A model generated the notes under the pieces. The model was not told the DNA's origin. It saw only the letters and a program-made list of their open reading frames with translations, and searched no databases. Below, one piece after another: positions 19,122 through 26,863 of a stretch of 64,000 nt of DNA. The DNA is from Streptococcus australis (GTDB lineage Bacteria > Bacillota > Bacilli > Lactobacillales > Streptococcaceae): the NCBI RefSeq assembly GCF_901543175.1, contig NZ_LR594040.1, positions 1,302,001-1,366,000 of the forward strand. The letters are read 5' to 3'. The position numbers and the translations under genes were made by a program. Every line of letters begins with the position of its first letter. Position 1 is the first letter of the stretch.

Positions 19122-19150
19122 ATTATATGGTATAGACCAATTTTTGTCAA
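19122..19150 (-). promoter_or_regulatory. nagB promoter with NagR-like operator in the spacer
   Basis: Minus-strand TTGACA (19145-19150), 17-base spacer, TATAAT (19122-19127). The spacer holds TGGTCTATACCA (19128-19139), an imperfect palindrome of the kind bound by GntR-type NagR/DasR regulators. Confidence 0.85.
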
Positions 19151-19197
19151 GTGAAAACGATTTAATTTTCAAAAAAAGAGCGTCCAAACTTGAAACA

Positions 19198-19206
19198 TGT
19201 TATAAT
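19198..19206 (+). promoter_or_regulatory. Extended -10 promoter of queA
   Basis: TGTTATAAT, 34 bases before the queA ATG; no good -35 at 17 bases. Confidence 0.75.
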
Positions 19207-19240
19207 GGATAAGATTAGAAGTTAGAAAGAATGATAAAAA

Positions 19241-20269
19241 ATGAATACAGCTGATTTTGATTTCCACTTGCCTGAGGAATTGATTGCCCAAACTCCCCTT
19301 GAAAAACGTGATGCCTCTAAACTCCTCATCGTCAATCGTGAGACGGGAGAATTTCAGGATAAACACTTCCACTCTATTATCGATATGCTGGAACCGGGTG
19401 ATGCCCTTGTCATGAACGACACCCGTGTTCTTCCAGCCCGCCTCTATGGTCAAAAGGAAGAAACAGGAGGCCACGTGGAACTTCTCCTTCTCAAAAATAC
19501 TGCCGGTGATGAGTGGGAAGTCCTAGCCAAACCTGCCAAACGCCTCAAGGTCGGAACTCGCGTCAGCTTTGGAGATGGTCGTCTCAGCGCTGTCGTTACG
19601 GAAGAATTGACCCACGGAGGCCGTATTGTCCGCTTTGAATACCAAGGAATTTTCCTAGAAGTTTTGGAAAGTTTAGGTGAAATGCCACTGCCACCTTATA
19701 TCCATGAAAAACTGGATGATCGTGAACGTTATCAAACCGTCTACGCCAAGGAAAGTGGTTCTGCTGCTGCACCAACTGCTGGCCTGCACTTCACCAAAGA
19801 ACTGCTAGCAGAAATCCAAGCCAAGGGTGTTCATTTGGTTTATTTGACCCTCCACGTTGGTTTAGGAACTTTTAGACCCGTTTCTGTGGATAATCTGGAC
19901 GAACATGAGATGCACTCAGAATTCTACCAACTTTCTGAGGAAGCAGCTGCTACCCTTCGCTCTGTCAAGGAAAATGGTGGACGCGTTATCGCTGTTGGAA
20001 CCACTTCGATCCGCACACTGGAAACCATCGGTTCCAAGTTTGATGGGCAAATCCAAGCAGATTCTGGCTGGACCAATATCTTTATCAAACCTGGATACGA
20101 ATGGAAGGTTGTCGATGCTTTCTCAACCAACTTCCATCTGCCAAAATCAACCCTCGTCATGTTGGTTTCTGCCTTTGCAGGCCGTGACTTAGTCTTAGAT
20201 GCTTACCAGCACGCTATTCAAGAACACTACCGTTTCTTCAGTTTCGGTGATGCCATGTTTATCTATTAA
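19241..20269 (+). CDS. queA: S-adenosylmethionine:tRNA ribosyltransferase-isomerase
   Basis: 342 residues, full length. QueA transfers the ribosyl group of SAM to preQ1 in tRNA to form epoxyqueuosine. Typical segments: [15 protein letters not shown] at the start, [10 protein letters not shown] near 65, [13 protein letters not shown] in the middle and GTTSIRTLE near 250. It has a separate extended -10 promoter divergent from nagB and a long hairpin terminator, so it is monocistronic. No other queuosine gene is in the window. Confidence 0.97.
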   Translation: MNTADFDFHLPEELIAQTPLEKRDASKLLIVNRETGEFQDKHFHSIIDMLEPGDALVMNDTRVLPARLYGQKEETGGHVELLLLKNTAGDEWEVLAKPAKRLKVGTRVSFGDGRLSAVVTEELTHGGRIVRFEYQGIFLEVLESLGEMPLPPYIHEKLDDRERYQTVYAKESGSAAAPTAGLHFTKELLAEIQAKGVHLVYLTLHVGLGTFRPVSVDNLDEHEMHSEFYQLSEEAAATLRSVKENGGRVIAVGTTSIRTLETIGSKFDGQIQADSGWTNIFIKPGYEWKVVDAFSTNFHLPKSTLVMLVSAFAGRDLVLDAYQHAIQEHYRFFSFGDAMFIY

Positions 20270-20329
20270 AAATAGCTCCGCCATTTCTTTAGGATAGTTT
20301 ATTCCTAAGAGATGACAGGGCTATTTCTG
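20269..20329. terminator. Long hairpin after queA
   Basis: AAATAGC at the base pairs with GCTATTT, and inner segments around CTTTAGGA / TCCTAAGAG also pair. It separates convergent queA and the B3/B4 gene and probably ends both. Confidence 0.65.
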
Positions 20330-20330
20330 T

Positions 20331-21038
20331 TTAAAGTGTAATTTCTGGGGACTCAGAAGTTAGATGGACCAGTTTGCCTTGAACACCAAAGTAGTCTTTT
20401 ACCAAGTCCTGTAATTCTTCCATGGCAGCCCTAGCACGCGTTGCCTGTTCAGCATTGATCGCTTCAATCACTAAGACAGCATCCTTTGTCTCTTCCGTCA
20501 GCATGGTTCTCTGTGCCTCTCTCCAGTTGAGACAACGACAAACCGCTCCTTCATCATCATAATAGATGATTTCTTCAGGTAAAGCAGGCGCATCGTTTTC
20601 AGCTCCTAGTGGAAAGAAAGGTTCTCCTCCCTTAGCCTGACCAAGATGAAGATTGCCTACAATCTTGTTCACATCTTCGCCACCACAGGGAACAGCATAA
20701 GATAGAGAGACACTATTATAGATGTCTACTAAGGGATTGATGGGATTAAACTCTCTTCCCTGACTGACCCTTTTAAGCAGAGCTTCTATAGAGGAGCGTG
20801 CTCCCTTTTTCGTTTTGAACTTGCTGAAAGCCTGACGCCATTCTTGAACGACATCATTCTGAGTAAAATTCTCATCCGAAATGAAATCCCCAGCTCGTTT
20901 AGCTCCCTTATCTAGCAAGGTTTTGAAATAGGGATCCTTGCTTTCATCAACTGTATTATCTAATCCCTTTACTACTAAAACGCTAATCTGTGCTTCTGGA
21001 AACAAGCTCCAAAATTCATTTTCAACGATAACTTTCAT
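20331..21038 (-). CDS. B3/B4 tRNA-binding domain protein
   Basis: 235 residues of the B3/B4 domain found in the beta subunit of phenylalanyl-tRNA synthetase but here free-standing. Visible family features are VDIYNSVSLSYAVPCGGEDV and the EEIIYYDDEGAVCRCLNWREAQRT strand-turn. Stand-alone members are proposed to edit or deacylate amino acids, but this is not shown. It lies 13 bases after the MarR gene stop, with GAGAGGTGAAAG before its ATG, so the two form an operon. Confidence 0.85.
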   Translation of the reverse strand: MKVIVENEFWSLFPEAQISVLVVKGLDNTVDESKDPYFKTLLDKGAKRAGDFISDENFTQNDVVQEWRQAFSKFKTKKGARSSIEALLKRVSQGREFNPINPLVDIYNSVSLSYAVPCGGEDVNKIVGNLHLGQAKGGEPFFPLGAENDAPALPEEIIYYDDEGAVCRCLNWREAQRTMLTEETKDAVLVIEAINAEQATRARAAMEELQDLVKDYFGVQGKLVHLTSESPEITL

Positions 21039-21051
21039 CTTTCACCTCTCA

Positions 21052-21504
21052 TTATAAATAATTTCTTTTCTGGCCTTTTTTGACCATATCCCAATCACTT
21101 GTAATATTTTTTCTAACCCGAATTAGTAGGCTCTCCAGTTCCCTGGCCTCTTCTCTGGAAAATCCTTTTAGGGCAGAATTCTCTGAATAGTGATGTTCAG
21201 CAAGGATAAAAGGATAAAGTGTCTCACCTTTTTCTGTTACAAACCACTCCTTATTTTTCCGATTTGTACTGGTCATTCCTTGTTTTATTAACCCCTTTTC
21301 TTCCAGTTTTTTTACTGAACGAGCAACTGTCGAACGGTCAACCTTCAGTAAATCCGACAAGACTTCTTGAATGATTCCTGGGTTCTCCTTGATTCGTACT
21401 AAATAAAGATATTGCCCACGAGCTAGTTCAATATCACGAAACTCAATATTAGCAATAGAATCTAGGGCACGGGCTATAATTCCGATTTCGCGTAATAACG
21501 ACAT
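21052..21504 (-). CDS. MarR-family transcriptional regulator
   Basis: 150 residues from MSLLREIGIIARALD (ATG 21502-21504 with GGAGG; the frame opens 26 codons further up through the promoter). Winged helix-turn-helix with recognition region LSDLLKVDRSTVARSVKKLEEKGLI and wing NRKNKEWFVTEKG, as in MarR repressors. The palindrome TTGCA-AA-TGCAA overlapping its -35 box suggests it represses itself and the B3/B4 gene. Ligand unknown. Confidence 0.9.
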   Translation of the reverse strand: MSLLREIGIIARALDSIANIEFRDIELARGQYLYLVRIKENPGIIQEVLSDLLKVDRSTVARSVKKLEEKGLIKQGMTSTNRKNKEWFVTEKGETLYPFILAEHHYSENSALKGFSREEARELESLLIRVRKNITSDWDMVKKGQKRNYL

Positions 21505-21530
21505 GTTTCCTCCTCTCGTATCTATGATGA

Positions 21531-21560
21531 TAGAATAGCACATTTTTGTTGCAAATGCAA
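21531..21560 (-). promoter_or_regulatory. MarR promoter with overlapping palindrome
   Basis: Minus-strand TTGCAT, 17 bases, then TATTCT with the TGC extension. The perfect inverted repeat TTGCAAATGCAA at 21549-21560 covers the -35 and is a candidate operator. Confidence 0.65.
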
Positions 21561-21561
21561 T

Positions 21562-21587
21562 AAAAAAACACTTTGAAAACAAAGCGT
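21562..21587 (-). terminator. Terminator after the yihY-like gene
   Basis: Minus-strand ACGCTTTG TTTT CAAAGTGT hairpin followed by TTTTTTT, 7 bases beyond the yihY-like stop. It separates the antiporter operon from marR. Confidence 0.85.
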
Positions 21588-21593
21588 CTTTTT

Positions 21594-22478
21594 TTATTCT
21601 TCATTTTTTAAAAAGAATGTGTTATCACGAAACTTTGGATCTTTCAAACTCTGTACACTGGCATTGATAACTGCTCCAATAATCAGAATCTTAGCGATGA
21701 GAATAAACCAGAACATCATGACCACCACGATAATGGAACTAAAAAATCGGACATCGACCAGATGGTTGACATAGTTATTGAAATAGACAGAAAAGATATT
21801 CAACAGAAAGACAAGCGTCAGCAAAACAAAGATACTACCAGGAAAAACGTAGCGAATACGAGGGACTCTGACATTTGGAAGGAAATAGTAGAGCATGACC
21901 AAGATGGCAAAGAGCAAGGCATAAATCAAAGGGCCTGTAAAGTCCTGTAGATAATCAAAGAAAGGACTGTCTGATTGCCAGTAAGTTTTGAGGAGGTTGA
22001 GCAACATACGCCCAAACATACTCACAAATAAGGCTAGGGCAAAAAGAATTTGCAAGCCAAAGCTGACGACTAAACTCATCAGTTGATGGGAGATAATTCC
22101 TCGGCTCTTAGCCACTCCATAGGCCTTATTAAAAGCTTTTTGGAGGAAATCCATCGATTTCGAAAAGGTCCAAAGTGCAGACAATACGGCAAAACTCAGC
22201 AAACTAGTTGATGGTTGAGTCAGGACTTCTCGGGCAATCTTTGCGACCACATCATAGACCGTATCCGGTACAAATTCTTTGATGGTGAGCAAAAAATTTG
22301 AAATCGGAATCTGAAAATAGGGCAAGATATTGACCATTATCATCAGCAAGGGGAAGATTGAAATCAACCAATAGTAGGCAACCGCAACACTGGTTAGTTC
22401 ACTATCGGAAGCTTGATAAAAATGTAAAAAAGCTTTCAACAAGGGCCGTTCCATCAGCTCTTTCCACCACTTTTTCAT
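21594..22478 (-). CDS. YihY/BrkB-family membrane protein
   Basis: 294 residues, about six membrane helices, with the family start LLKAFLHFYQASDSELTSVAVAYYWLISIFPLLMIM and the middle SFAVLSALWTFSKSMDFLQKAFNKAYG. Once mislabelled ribonuclease BN; the family's real role (possibly transport or export) is unsettled. Lies 35 bases after the antiporter gene and ends in a terminator, so it is the last gene of the mnmL-mnmM-antiporter transcript. Confidence 0.88.
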   Translation of the reverse strand: MKKWWKELMERPLLKAFLHFYQASDSELTSVAVAYYWLISIFPLLMIMVNILPYFQIPISNFLLTIKEFVPDTVYDVVAKIAREVLTQPSTSLLSFAVLSALWTFSKSMDFLQKAFNKAYGVAKSRGIISHQLMSLVVSFGLQILFALALFVSMFGRMLLNLLKTYWQSDSPFFDYLQDFTGPLIYALLFAILVMLYYFLPNVRVPRIRYVFPGSIFVLLTLVFLLNIFSVYFNNYVNHLVDVRFFSSIIVVVMMFWFILIAKILIIGAVINASVQSLKDPKFRDNTFFLKNEE

Positions 22479-22513
22479 GTTGCTATCCTCCTAATACAAC
22501 TTGATTTTCTAAA

Positions 22514-24568
22514 CTAATTTCTTCTGACTAATTCCATCATATCATAGGGTAGGGTATTTGCGGCTTCTTTTAGAGAATAATTCTCAAGATTGTTGACATT
22601 TTGTCGTAATTTCTTGGCATACTTGGTTGTAATCAATTTCTTCTCTTCGAATTCAAAGATTAACTTACGTTCTAGGTAGTAACCCCTTAGCATTTCATCG
22701 ATATTGTTTGGTTTGATACGAGTAATAACACGTTCGACAAAGGCACCACTACCGATAATAGCTGTTTCACGCAAGCGAGACTCCTGCATAAAGCTGATCA
22801 GACTACTCTTGTAGATTCCTTTTAGGTTTTCCAAACTTTCGATAATCAACTCCGTATTCTCCAGATAGAGCTCGGATATTTGATCATAATCAATAGCTCG
22901 AAGTCGACGTTGCTCCTTGTCATTCCAACTCCGGAAGGTCTGGCCAAAGGTCAGTAATTCATGCAGGACAAAACGCAAGATACGGAGCGATACAAGGAAG
23001 TAATATGTTAGGCGGGAAGCCACCTTGCGATTGATGCTTTGCTCCATATTTTTCAGATAGCGTTGGTAAACTTGATAACCACGCTCACCGATTTTCCCTT
23101 CCTCGTAAGCCTGCTCCAAACCATCGCTTTCGATACTCAAGATGAGGAGTTTTAAAGCCTCCCAGTCCTCTTGGGCACTCTTGTTTTCTTGACTAAGGAT
23201 TAGGTTTTCAATTCGACCGTGATAATTATCAATAGCTGCATAAAGGGGAAGTTTATTCTTATGTCCTTCCAGTTCTTTTTCTAACTCTCCTGTGACCTCA
23301 TTTAAAATCGCAATGTGCATGAGGTAATCCTTGGTTTCTTCTTGTTCCTCGGAAAGGTGGGGAAGAACTAAGAGACCTGTTAGAAAGCTTAATAGCGTGA
23401 CACCCGCTACTAGAAAAAGTAAGAGGGGATACTCCTGCTCTAGATTGCTTGGTATGAGAAGTATGGTTGCAATAGAGACCGTTCCTTTTACACCAGAGAA
23501 GGTCAAAAGGAGCATATCCTTCATGTATTTACGGAGACTTTTCTTGAGGCGTCGTGTTCTCCAAACATAGAAGCCATAAATCATGACAAAGCGAATGGCA
23601 AAAAGTAAGAATGTCAGCAAAACAACCGACACTAATAAGAGTAAGGGGTTATAAAGGGGATTGGTCAGGATAGGTTCTGCTATCATTTCTAATTCCATTC
23701 CCAAGATGACAAAGACAGAACCATTGAGCATAAAGGTCACGGTATGCCAAACAGTATCTGTAACAGTATCTACCTGAGCTTCGAGGAGCGTGATTTTTTT
23801 GAAACGACTGGCCTTCAAAATCCCTGCGACTACAACTGCGATAATCCCTGAAACATGGATTTCTTCAGCGATAAAGAAGGTCATGAGAGGCAAACTCAGT
23901 TCAAGCAAGAGTTCACTCGCTATATCAGTCGCTCGCACACTCAGTAAAAAGCTATGCAAGAAACGATTGACCATAGCCGTCACAAAACCGACTACAAAAC
24001 CACCAAGGATAGAAAGTGCTAGGGAAGTCCCAGCTTGGCTGAGAGAAAAAGTTCCTGTTGTCCAAGCAGCAAGAGCCATCTGAAAGGCAACCAAACCAGA
24101 AGCGTCATTTAAAAGGCCTTCTCCTTTTAGGATATTGGAAACCCGTTTGGGAAAACGAAAACGTTCAGAAAGAGAAGCAAAGGCTACCAGATCCGTCGGA
24201 CCAAGCGCTGCCCCAACAGCCAAACAGGCAGCTAAGGGAAGACTGAGCCAAAGGAAATGAGCCAAGGCTCCCAAACTCAAGGTCGAGATGAAAATTACTG
24301 GAAAGATTAAGTAGACAATGATGCGCCAGTGTTTTAAAACAGATGTAATATCGGCTTCTTCTGCCTCTCGGAAAAGTAAGGGGCCAATAACCATGGCCAG
24401 AAACAGCTCTGTATTGAGATGAAAATCAGTATTGGGCAAAAAAAGACCAATGCCAAGTCCCAAAAGGATTTGTACTAGAGGGAGGGGCAAAAAAGGCAAA
24501 AGTTTATTGGTCGTAGTTGAAACGATTAAGACTAATAAAAATAGAATCAGGTAAATTAGTAGTGTCAT
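22514..24568 (-). CDS. CPA1-family Na+/H+ antiporter with long cytoplasmic tail
   Basis: 684 residues. The N-terminal 400 form about twelve membrane helices with the CPA1 core motif GAALGPTDLVAFASLSERFRFP and GEGLLNDASGLVAF, holding the ion-binding ND pair. The remaining 280 residues are a charged, helical cytosolic domain, longer than in minimal NhaP proteins and possibly regulatory. Exchanges protons for sodium or potassium across the membrane. It follows the 84-residue protein gene by 11 bases. Confidence 0.92.
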   Translation of the reverse strand: MTLLIYLILFLLVLIVSTTTNKLLPFLPLPLVQILLGLGIGLFLPNTDFHLNTELFLAMVIGPLLFREAEEADITSVLKHWRIIVYLIFPVIFISTLSLGALAHFLWLSLPLAACLAVGAALGPTDLVAFASLSERFRFPKRVSNILKGEGLLNDASGLVAFQMALAAWTTGTFSLSQAGTSLALSILGGFVVGFVTAMVNRFLHSFLLSVRATDIASELLLELSLPLMTFFIAEEIHVSGIIAVVVAGILKASRFKKITLLEAQVDTVTDTVWHTVTFMLNGSVFVILGMELEMIAEPILTNPLYNPLLLLVSVVLLTFLLFAIRFVMIYGFYVWRTRRLKKSLRKYMKDMLLLTFSGVKGTVSIATILLIPSNLEQEYPLLLFLVAGVTLLSFLTGLLVLPHLSEEQEETKDYLMHIAILNEVTGELEKELEGHKNKLPLYAAIDNYHGRIENLILSQENKSAQEDWEALKLLILSIESDGLEQAYEEGKIGERGYQVYQRYLKNMEQSINRKVASRLTYYFLVSLRILRFVLHELLTFGQTFRSWNDKEQRRLRAIDYDQISELYLENTELIIESLENLKGIYKSSLISFMQESRLRETAIIGSGAFVERVITRIKPNNIDEMLRGYYLERKLIFEFEEKKLITTKYAKKLRQNVNNLENYSLKEAANTLPYDMMELVRRN

Positions 24569-24579
24569 CTAGACCCTCC

Positions 24580-24834
24580 TTAGTCTTTTTTACAACAAAA
24601 TTCAAACATCTCCTTCTGCTCTTGGATTTTCTGATCAATCTTGGAACAGTCTTTGTGCTCAATTTTTTTCTGACATCGTTCCATTTCAAGAGCCACTAAT
24701 TTTTTCTTGATTTTGAGCATTTTCTTGCTCATATGTGCTTCGTCGAGCACCCCGACTGCTCTCTCGTGATGCGTTGACTCAACAAAATTTTGGCGCATAG
24801 CCTCTAATTTCTCACGTAGGTATTGCTTATCCAT
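24580..24834 (-). CDS. Small charged coiled-coil protein, unknown function
   Basis: 84 residues, almost wholly helical and charged, with cysteines near residue 54, 63 and a C-terminal CCKKD. The cysteine spacing (C-x8-C and a terminal CC pair) could bind a metal or form disulfides; not a known domain to me. It overlaps the mnmM stop by 8 bases and is 11 bases ahead of the antiporter, so it is part of that operon. Confidence 0.7.
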   Translation of the reverse strand: MDKQYLREKLEAMRQNFVESTHHERAVGVLDEAHMSKKMLKIKKKLVALEMERCQKKIEHKDCSKIDQKIQEQKEMFEFCCKKD

Positions 24835-25384
24835 GTCTATATCTTTCTAATTTCTCAATCATAACTAAAAACGGGGGATTGTTGACTTGGTTGAGTGTCC
24901 GATAAATGGCTGCTGTATACTCTTGTTGGTTCAACTGGCTAACAAAATCCAACACAGCATCCCTCTCGGTATCTCCTCCTTCATGGCCATAGTAGATCAT
25001 GATGGTAATTCGTCCCCCCTTGACAAGCAAATGGCAAAGCTTCTCTAAAGCTTCAATAGTAGTCTGAGGTCTGGTGATGATGGATTTGTCAGCAGAAGGC
25101 AAATAACCAAGATTAAAAATCCCTGCCTTAGCTTCTGTCACAAACTGGTCAAGCGTCTCATGCCCTTGTAAAATCAACTGGACATTTTCTAAACCTGCCT
25201 CATTTAAACGGTCTTGGGTTTTCTCCAAAGCTTGTTTCTGGATATCAAAGGCGTAAACTTGCTTGGCTAGCTTGGCTAGAAAAAGGGTATCATGGCCATT
25301 GCCCATGGTCGCATCCACTACAATATCCTCTTTTGTCACAACTTCCGCCAAAAAATCATGTGCCATCTCAAGTGGTCTTTTCAT
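24827..25384 (-). CDS. mnmM: tRNA (5-aminomethyl-2-thiouridine) methyltransferase MnmM (YtqB)
   Basis: 185-residue class I methyltransferase. SAM motif VVDATMGNGHDTLFLAK near residue 24 and the family-typical FNLGYLPSADKSIITRP near 95, then HEGGDTERDAVLDFVSQL. The B. subtilis homolog YtqB was shown to be MnmM, which methylates nm5s2U34 of tRNA to mnm5s2U. Its start overlaps the end of mnmL by 17 bases, in keeping with the two acting in one pathway. Confidence 0.88.
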   Translation of the reverse strand: MKRPLEMAHDFLAEVVTKEDIVVDATMGNGHDTLFLAKLAKQVYAFDIQKQALEKTQDRLNEAGLENVQLILQGHETLDQFVTEAKAGIFNLGYLPSADKSIITRPQTTIEALEKLCHLLVKGGRITIMIYYGHEGGDTERDAVLDFVSQLNQQEYTAAIYRTLNQVNNPPFLVMIEKLERYRHG

Positions 25385-26315
25385 TTTTAAACTCCTGTTT
25401 TACAGCCTTGCATCCTTGCACACTTCCACGACGGCGCATCTCAGTTTCAATAGCATTTAGCACTTCCCATTTTTTGAGGCTCCACATGGGACCAATCAAC
25501 ATATCTCTAGGTGCATCTCCCGTGATTCGGTGGATGACGATATGCTTGGGAATAATCTCCAATTGGTCACAAATGACCTTGACATATTCGTTCTGACTCA
25601 TCAGTTGCAAGCGTCCTTCGTGGTAATCTCGCTGCATACGCGTATTGGTCATAAGATGGAGCAAGTGCAGTTTAATTCCTTGAATATCATTATCAGTGAC
25701 ACAGCGGCGGACATTTTCAACCATCATCTCATGAGTTTCCCCAGGCAGTCCGTTGATCAAATGGGAAACAATCTCAATCTTAGGATATTTCCTCAATCGT
25801 TTGACCGTTTCCACATACAATTCGTAGGAATGAGCACGGTTAATCAAATCAGAGGTTGTCTCATACGTTGTCTGTAAGCCTAATTCCACCGTCACATGCA
25901 TGCGTTCAGCTAGCTCAGCTAAGTAAAGGATGGTTTCGTCTGGCAAACAATCTGGGCGTGTTCCGATATTGATTCCCACTACACCTGGTTCGTTGATGGC
26001 TTGTTCATAACGCTCCCGAATCACTTCCACCTTTTCATGGGTATTGGTAAAGTTTTGAAAATAAACCAGATACTTTTTAACATCCGGCCACTTGCGGTGC
26101 ATAAAGTCGATTTCTTTATAAAATTGCTCACGGATAGGGGCATCTGGTGCCACAATGGCATCTCCTGAACCCGAAACCGTACAAAAGGTACAGCCCCCAT
26201 GAGCCACAGTTCCGTCTCGATTTGGACAGTCAAACCCCGCATCAATAGGAACTTTAAAAGTCTTTTCTCCAAAGAGTTTTCGATAATAATCATTCAAGGT
26301 ATTATAAGATTTCAT
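25368..26315 (-). CDS. mnmL: Radical SAM protein TIGR01212 / MnmL (YtqA)
   Basis: 315 residues from MKSYNTLNDYYRKLFGEKTF, the usual family start (ATG 26313-26315). Cluster cysteines C30, C42 and C45 show the family's C-x11-C-x2-C spacing. YtqA of B. subtilis works with MnmM on uridine 34 of tRNA in the alternative mnm5s2U route. The longer open frame upstream runs through the promoter. The promoter's -10 ends 7 bases before the ATG and there is no ribosome binding site, so the mRNA looks leaderless. Confidence 0.88.
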   Translation of the reverse strand: MKSYNTLNDYYRKLFGEKTFKVPIDAGFDCPNRDGTVAHGGCTFCTVSGSGDAIVAPDAPIREQFYKEIDFMHRKWPDVKKYLVYFQNFTNTHEKVEVIRERYEQAINEPGVVGINIGTRPDCLPDETILYLAELAERMHVTVELGLQTTYETTSDLINRAHSYELYVETVKRLRKYPKIEIVSHLINGLPGETHEMMVENVRRCVTDNDIQGIKLHLLHLMTNTRMQRDYHEGRLQLMSQNEYVKVICDQLEIIPKHIVIHRITGDAPRDMLIGPMWSLKKWEVLNAIETEMRRRGSVQGCKAVKQEFKNEKTT

Positions 26316-26322
26316 AACTTTC

Positions 26323-26351
26323 ATTATAACAAAAAACACTAACAATCTCAA
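26323..26351 (-). promoter_or_regulatory. Promoter of mnmL placing the start site at the ATG
   Basis: TTGAGA (26346-26351), 17-base spacer, TATAAT (26323-26328) with a TGT extension. The expected first transcribed base is 26316 or 26315, and the ATG starts at 26315. An upstream ATG at 26324 lies inside the -10 and cannot be used from this promoter. Confidence 0.85.
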
Positions 26352-26406
26352 AAGCCTGCCTTTGCAATAAAATCCTCTGTTTCTCGTTTCCTTTAGTGAT
26401 TTTTTA

Positions 26407-26415
26407 TGATACAAT
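26407..26415 (+). promoter_or_regulatory. Extended -10 promoter of the DUF3397 gene
   Basis: TGATACAAT; the expected start site is 26422, which is the A of an in-frame ATG. No convincing -35. Confidence 0.65.
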
Positions 26416-26421
26416 ATGGGT

Positions 26422-26781
26422 ATGATTTTAATGAAAATAGCATCTATTTTATTATTGATTTTAACCTTGGTAGTTTGCTTTATTGTCACCAAGCTTTTCG
26501 GACTGAAAAAACTAAGAATTAATTTCGCGGATTTAGCCTTTCCACTTTTGGTATTCGAGTACTACCTTATCACTGCTAAAGCTTTTACCCACAACTTTCT
26601 ACCGCGACTTGGTGTCGCACTGTCACTTCTAGCAATTCTCCTTGCAATTTTTTTCCTCCTCAAAAAAAGAAGTTTTTACTACCCTAAATTTATCAAATTC
26701 TTCTGGAGAGCAGGTTTTCTCCTAACCTTAGTCCTCTATATCGCTATGATTGTAGAGTTAATGATGCTCACACCCCAATAA
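26422..26781 (+). CDS. DUF3397 membrane protein
   Basis: 119 residues from MILMKIASILLLIL. Four membrane helices: about 5-23, 37-50, 60-76 and 92-112, with basic loops such as KKRSFYYPK. DUF3397 proteins are small membrane proteins of unknown function in lactobacillales. Three in-frame ATGs lie close (26416, 26422, 26431); none has a ribosome binding site, and the promoter position favours 26422. Divergent from mnmL. Confidence 0.75.
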   Translation: MILMKIASILLLILTLVVCFIVTKLFGLKKLRINFADLAFPLLVFEYYLITAKAFTHNFLPRLGVALSLLAILLAIFFLLKKRSFYYPKFIKFFWRAGFLLTLVLYIAMIVELMMLTPQ

Positions 26782-26812
26782 ATCCCTAGAACGCTTGATT
26801 CTAGGGATTTTA
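26781..26812. terminator. Terminator after DUF3397
   Basis: Perfect 11-bp stem AATCCCTAGAA (26781-26791) / TTCTAGGGATT (26799-26809), T-rich after; lies between convergent DUF3397 and murJ. Confidence 0.8.
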
Positions 26813-26863
26813 ATTTATGGAAATTTAAGTGTCAGCATTCCTTTTATTTATAAATCTATTTTG

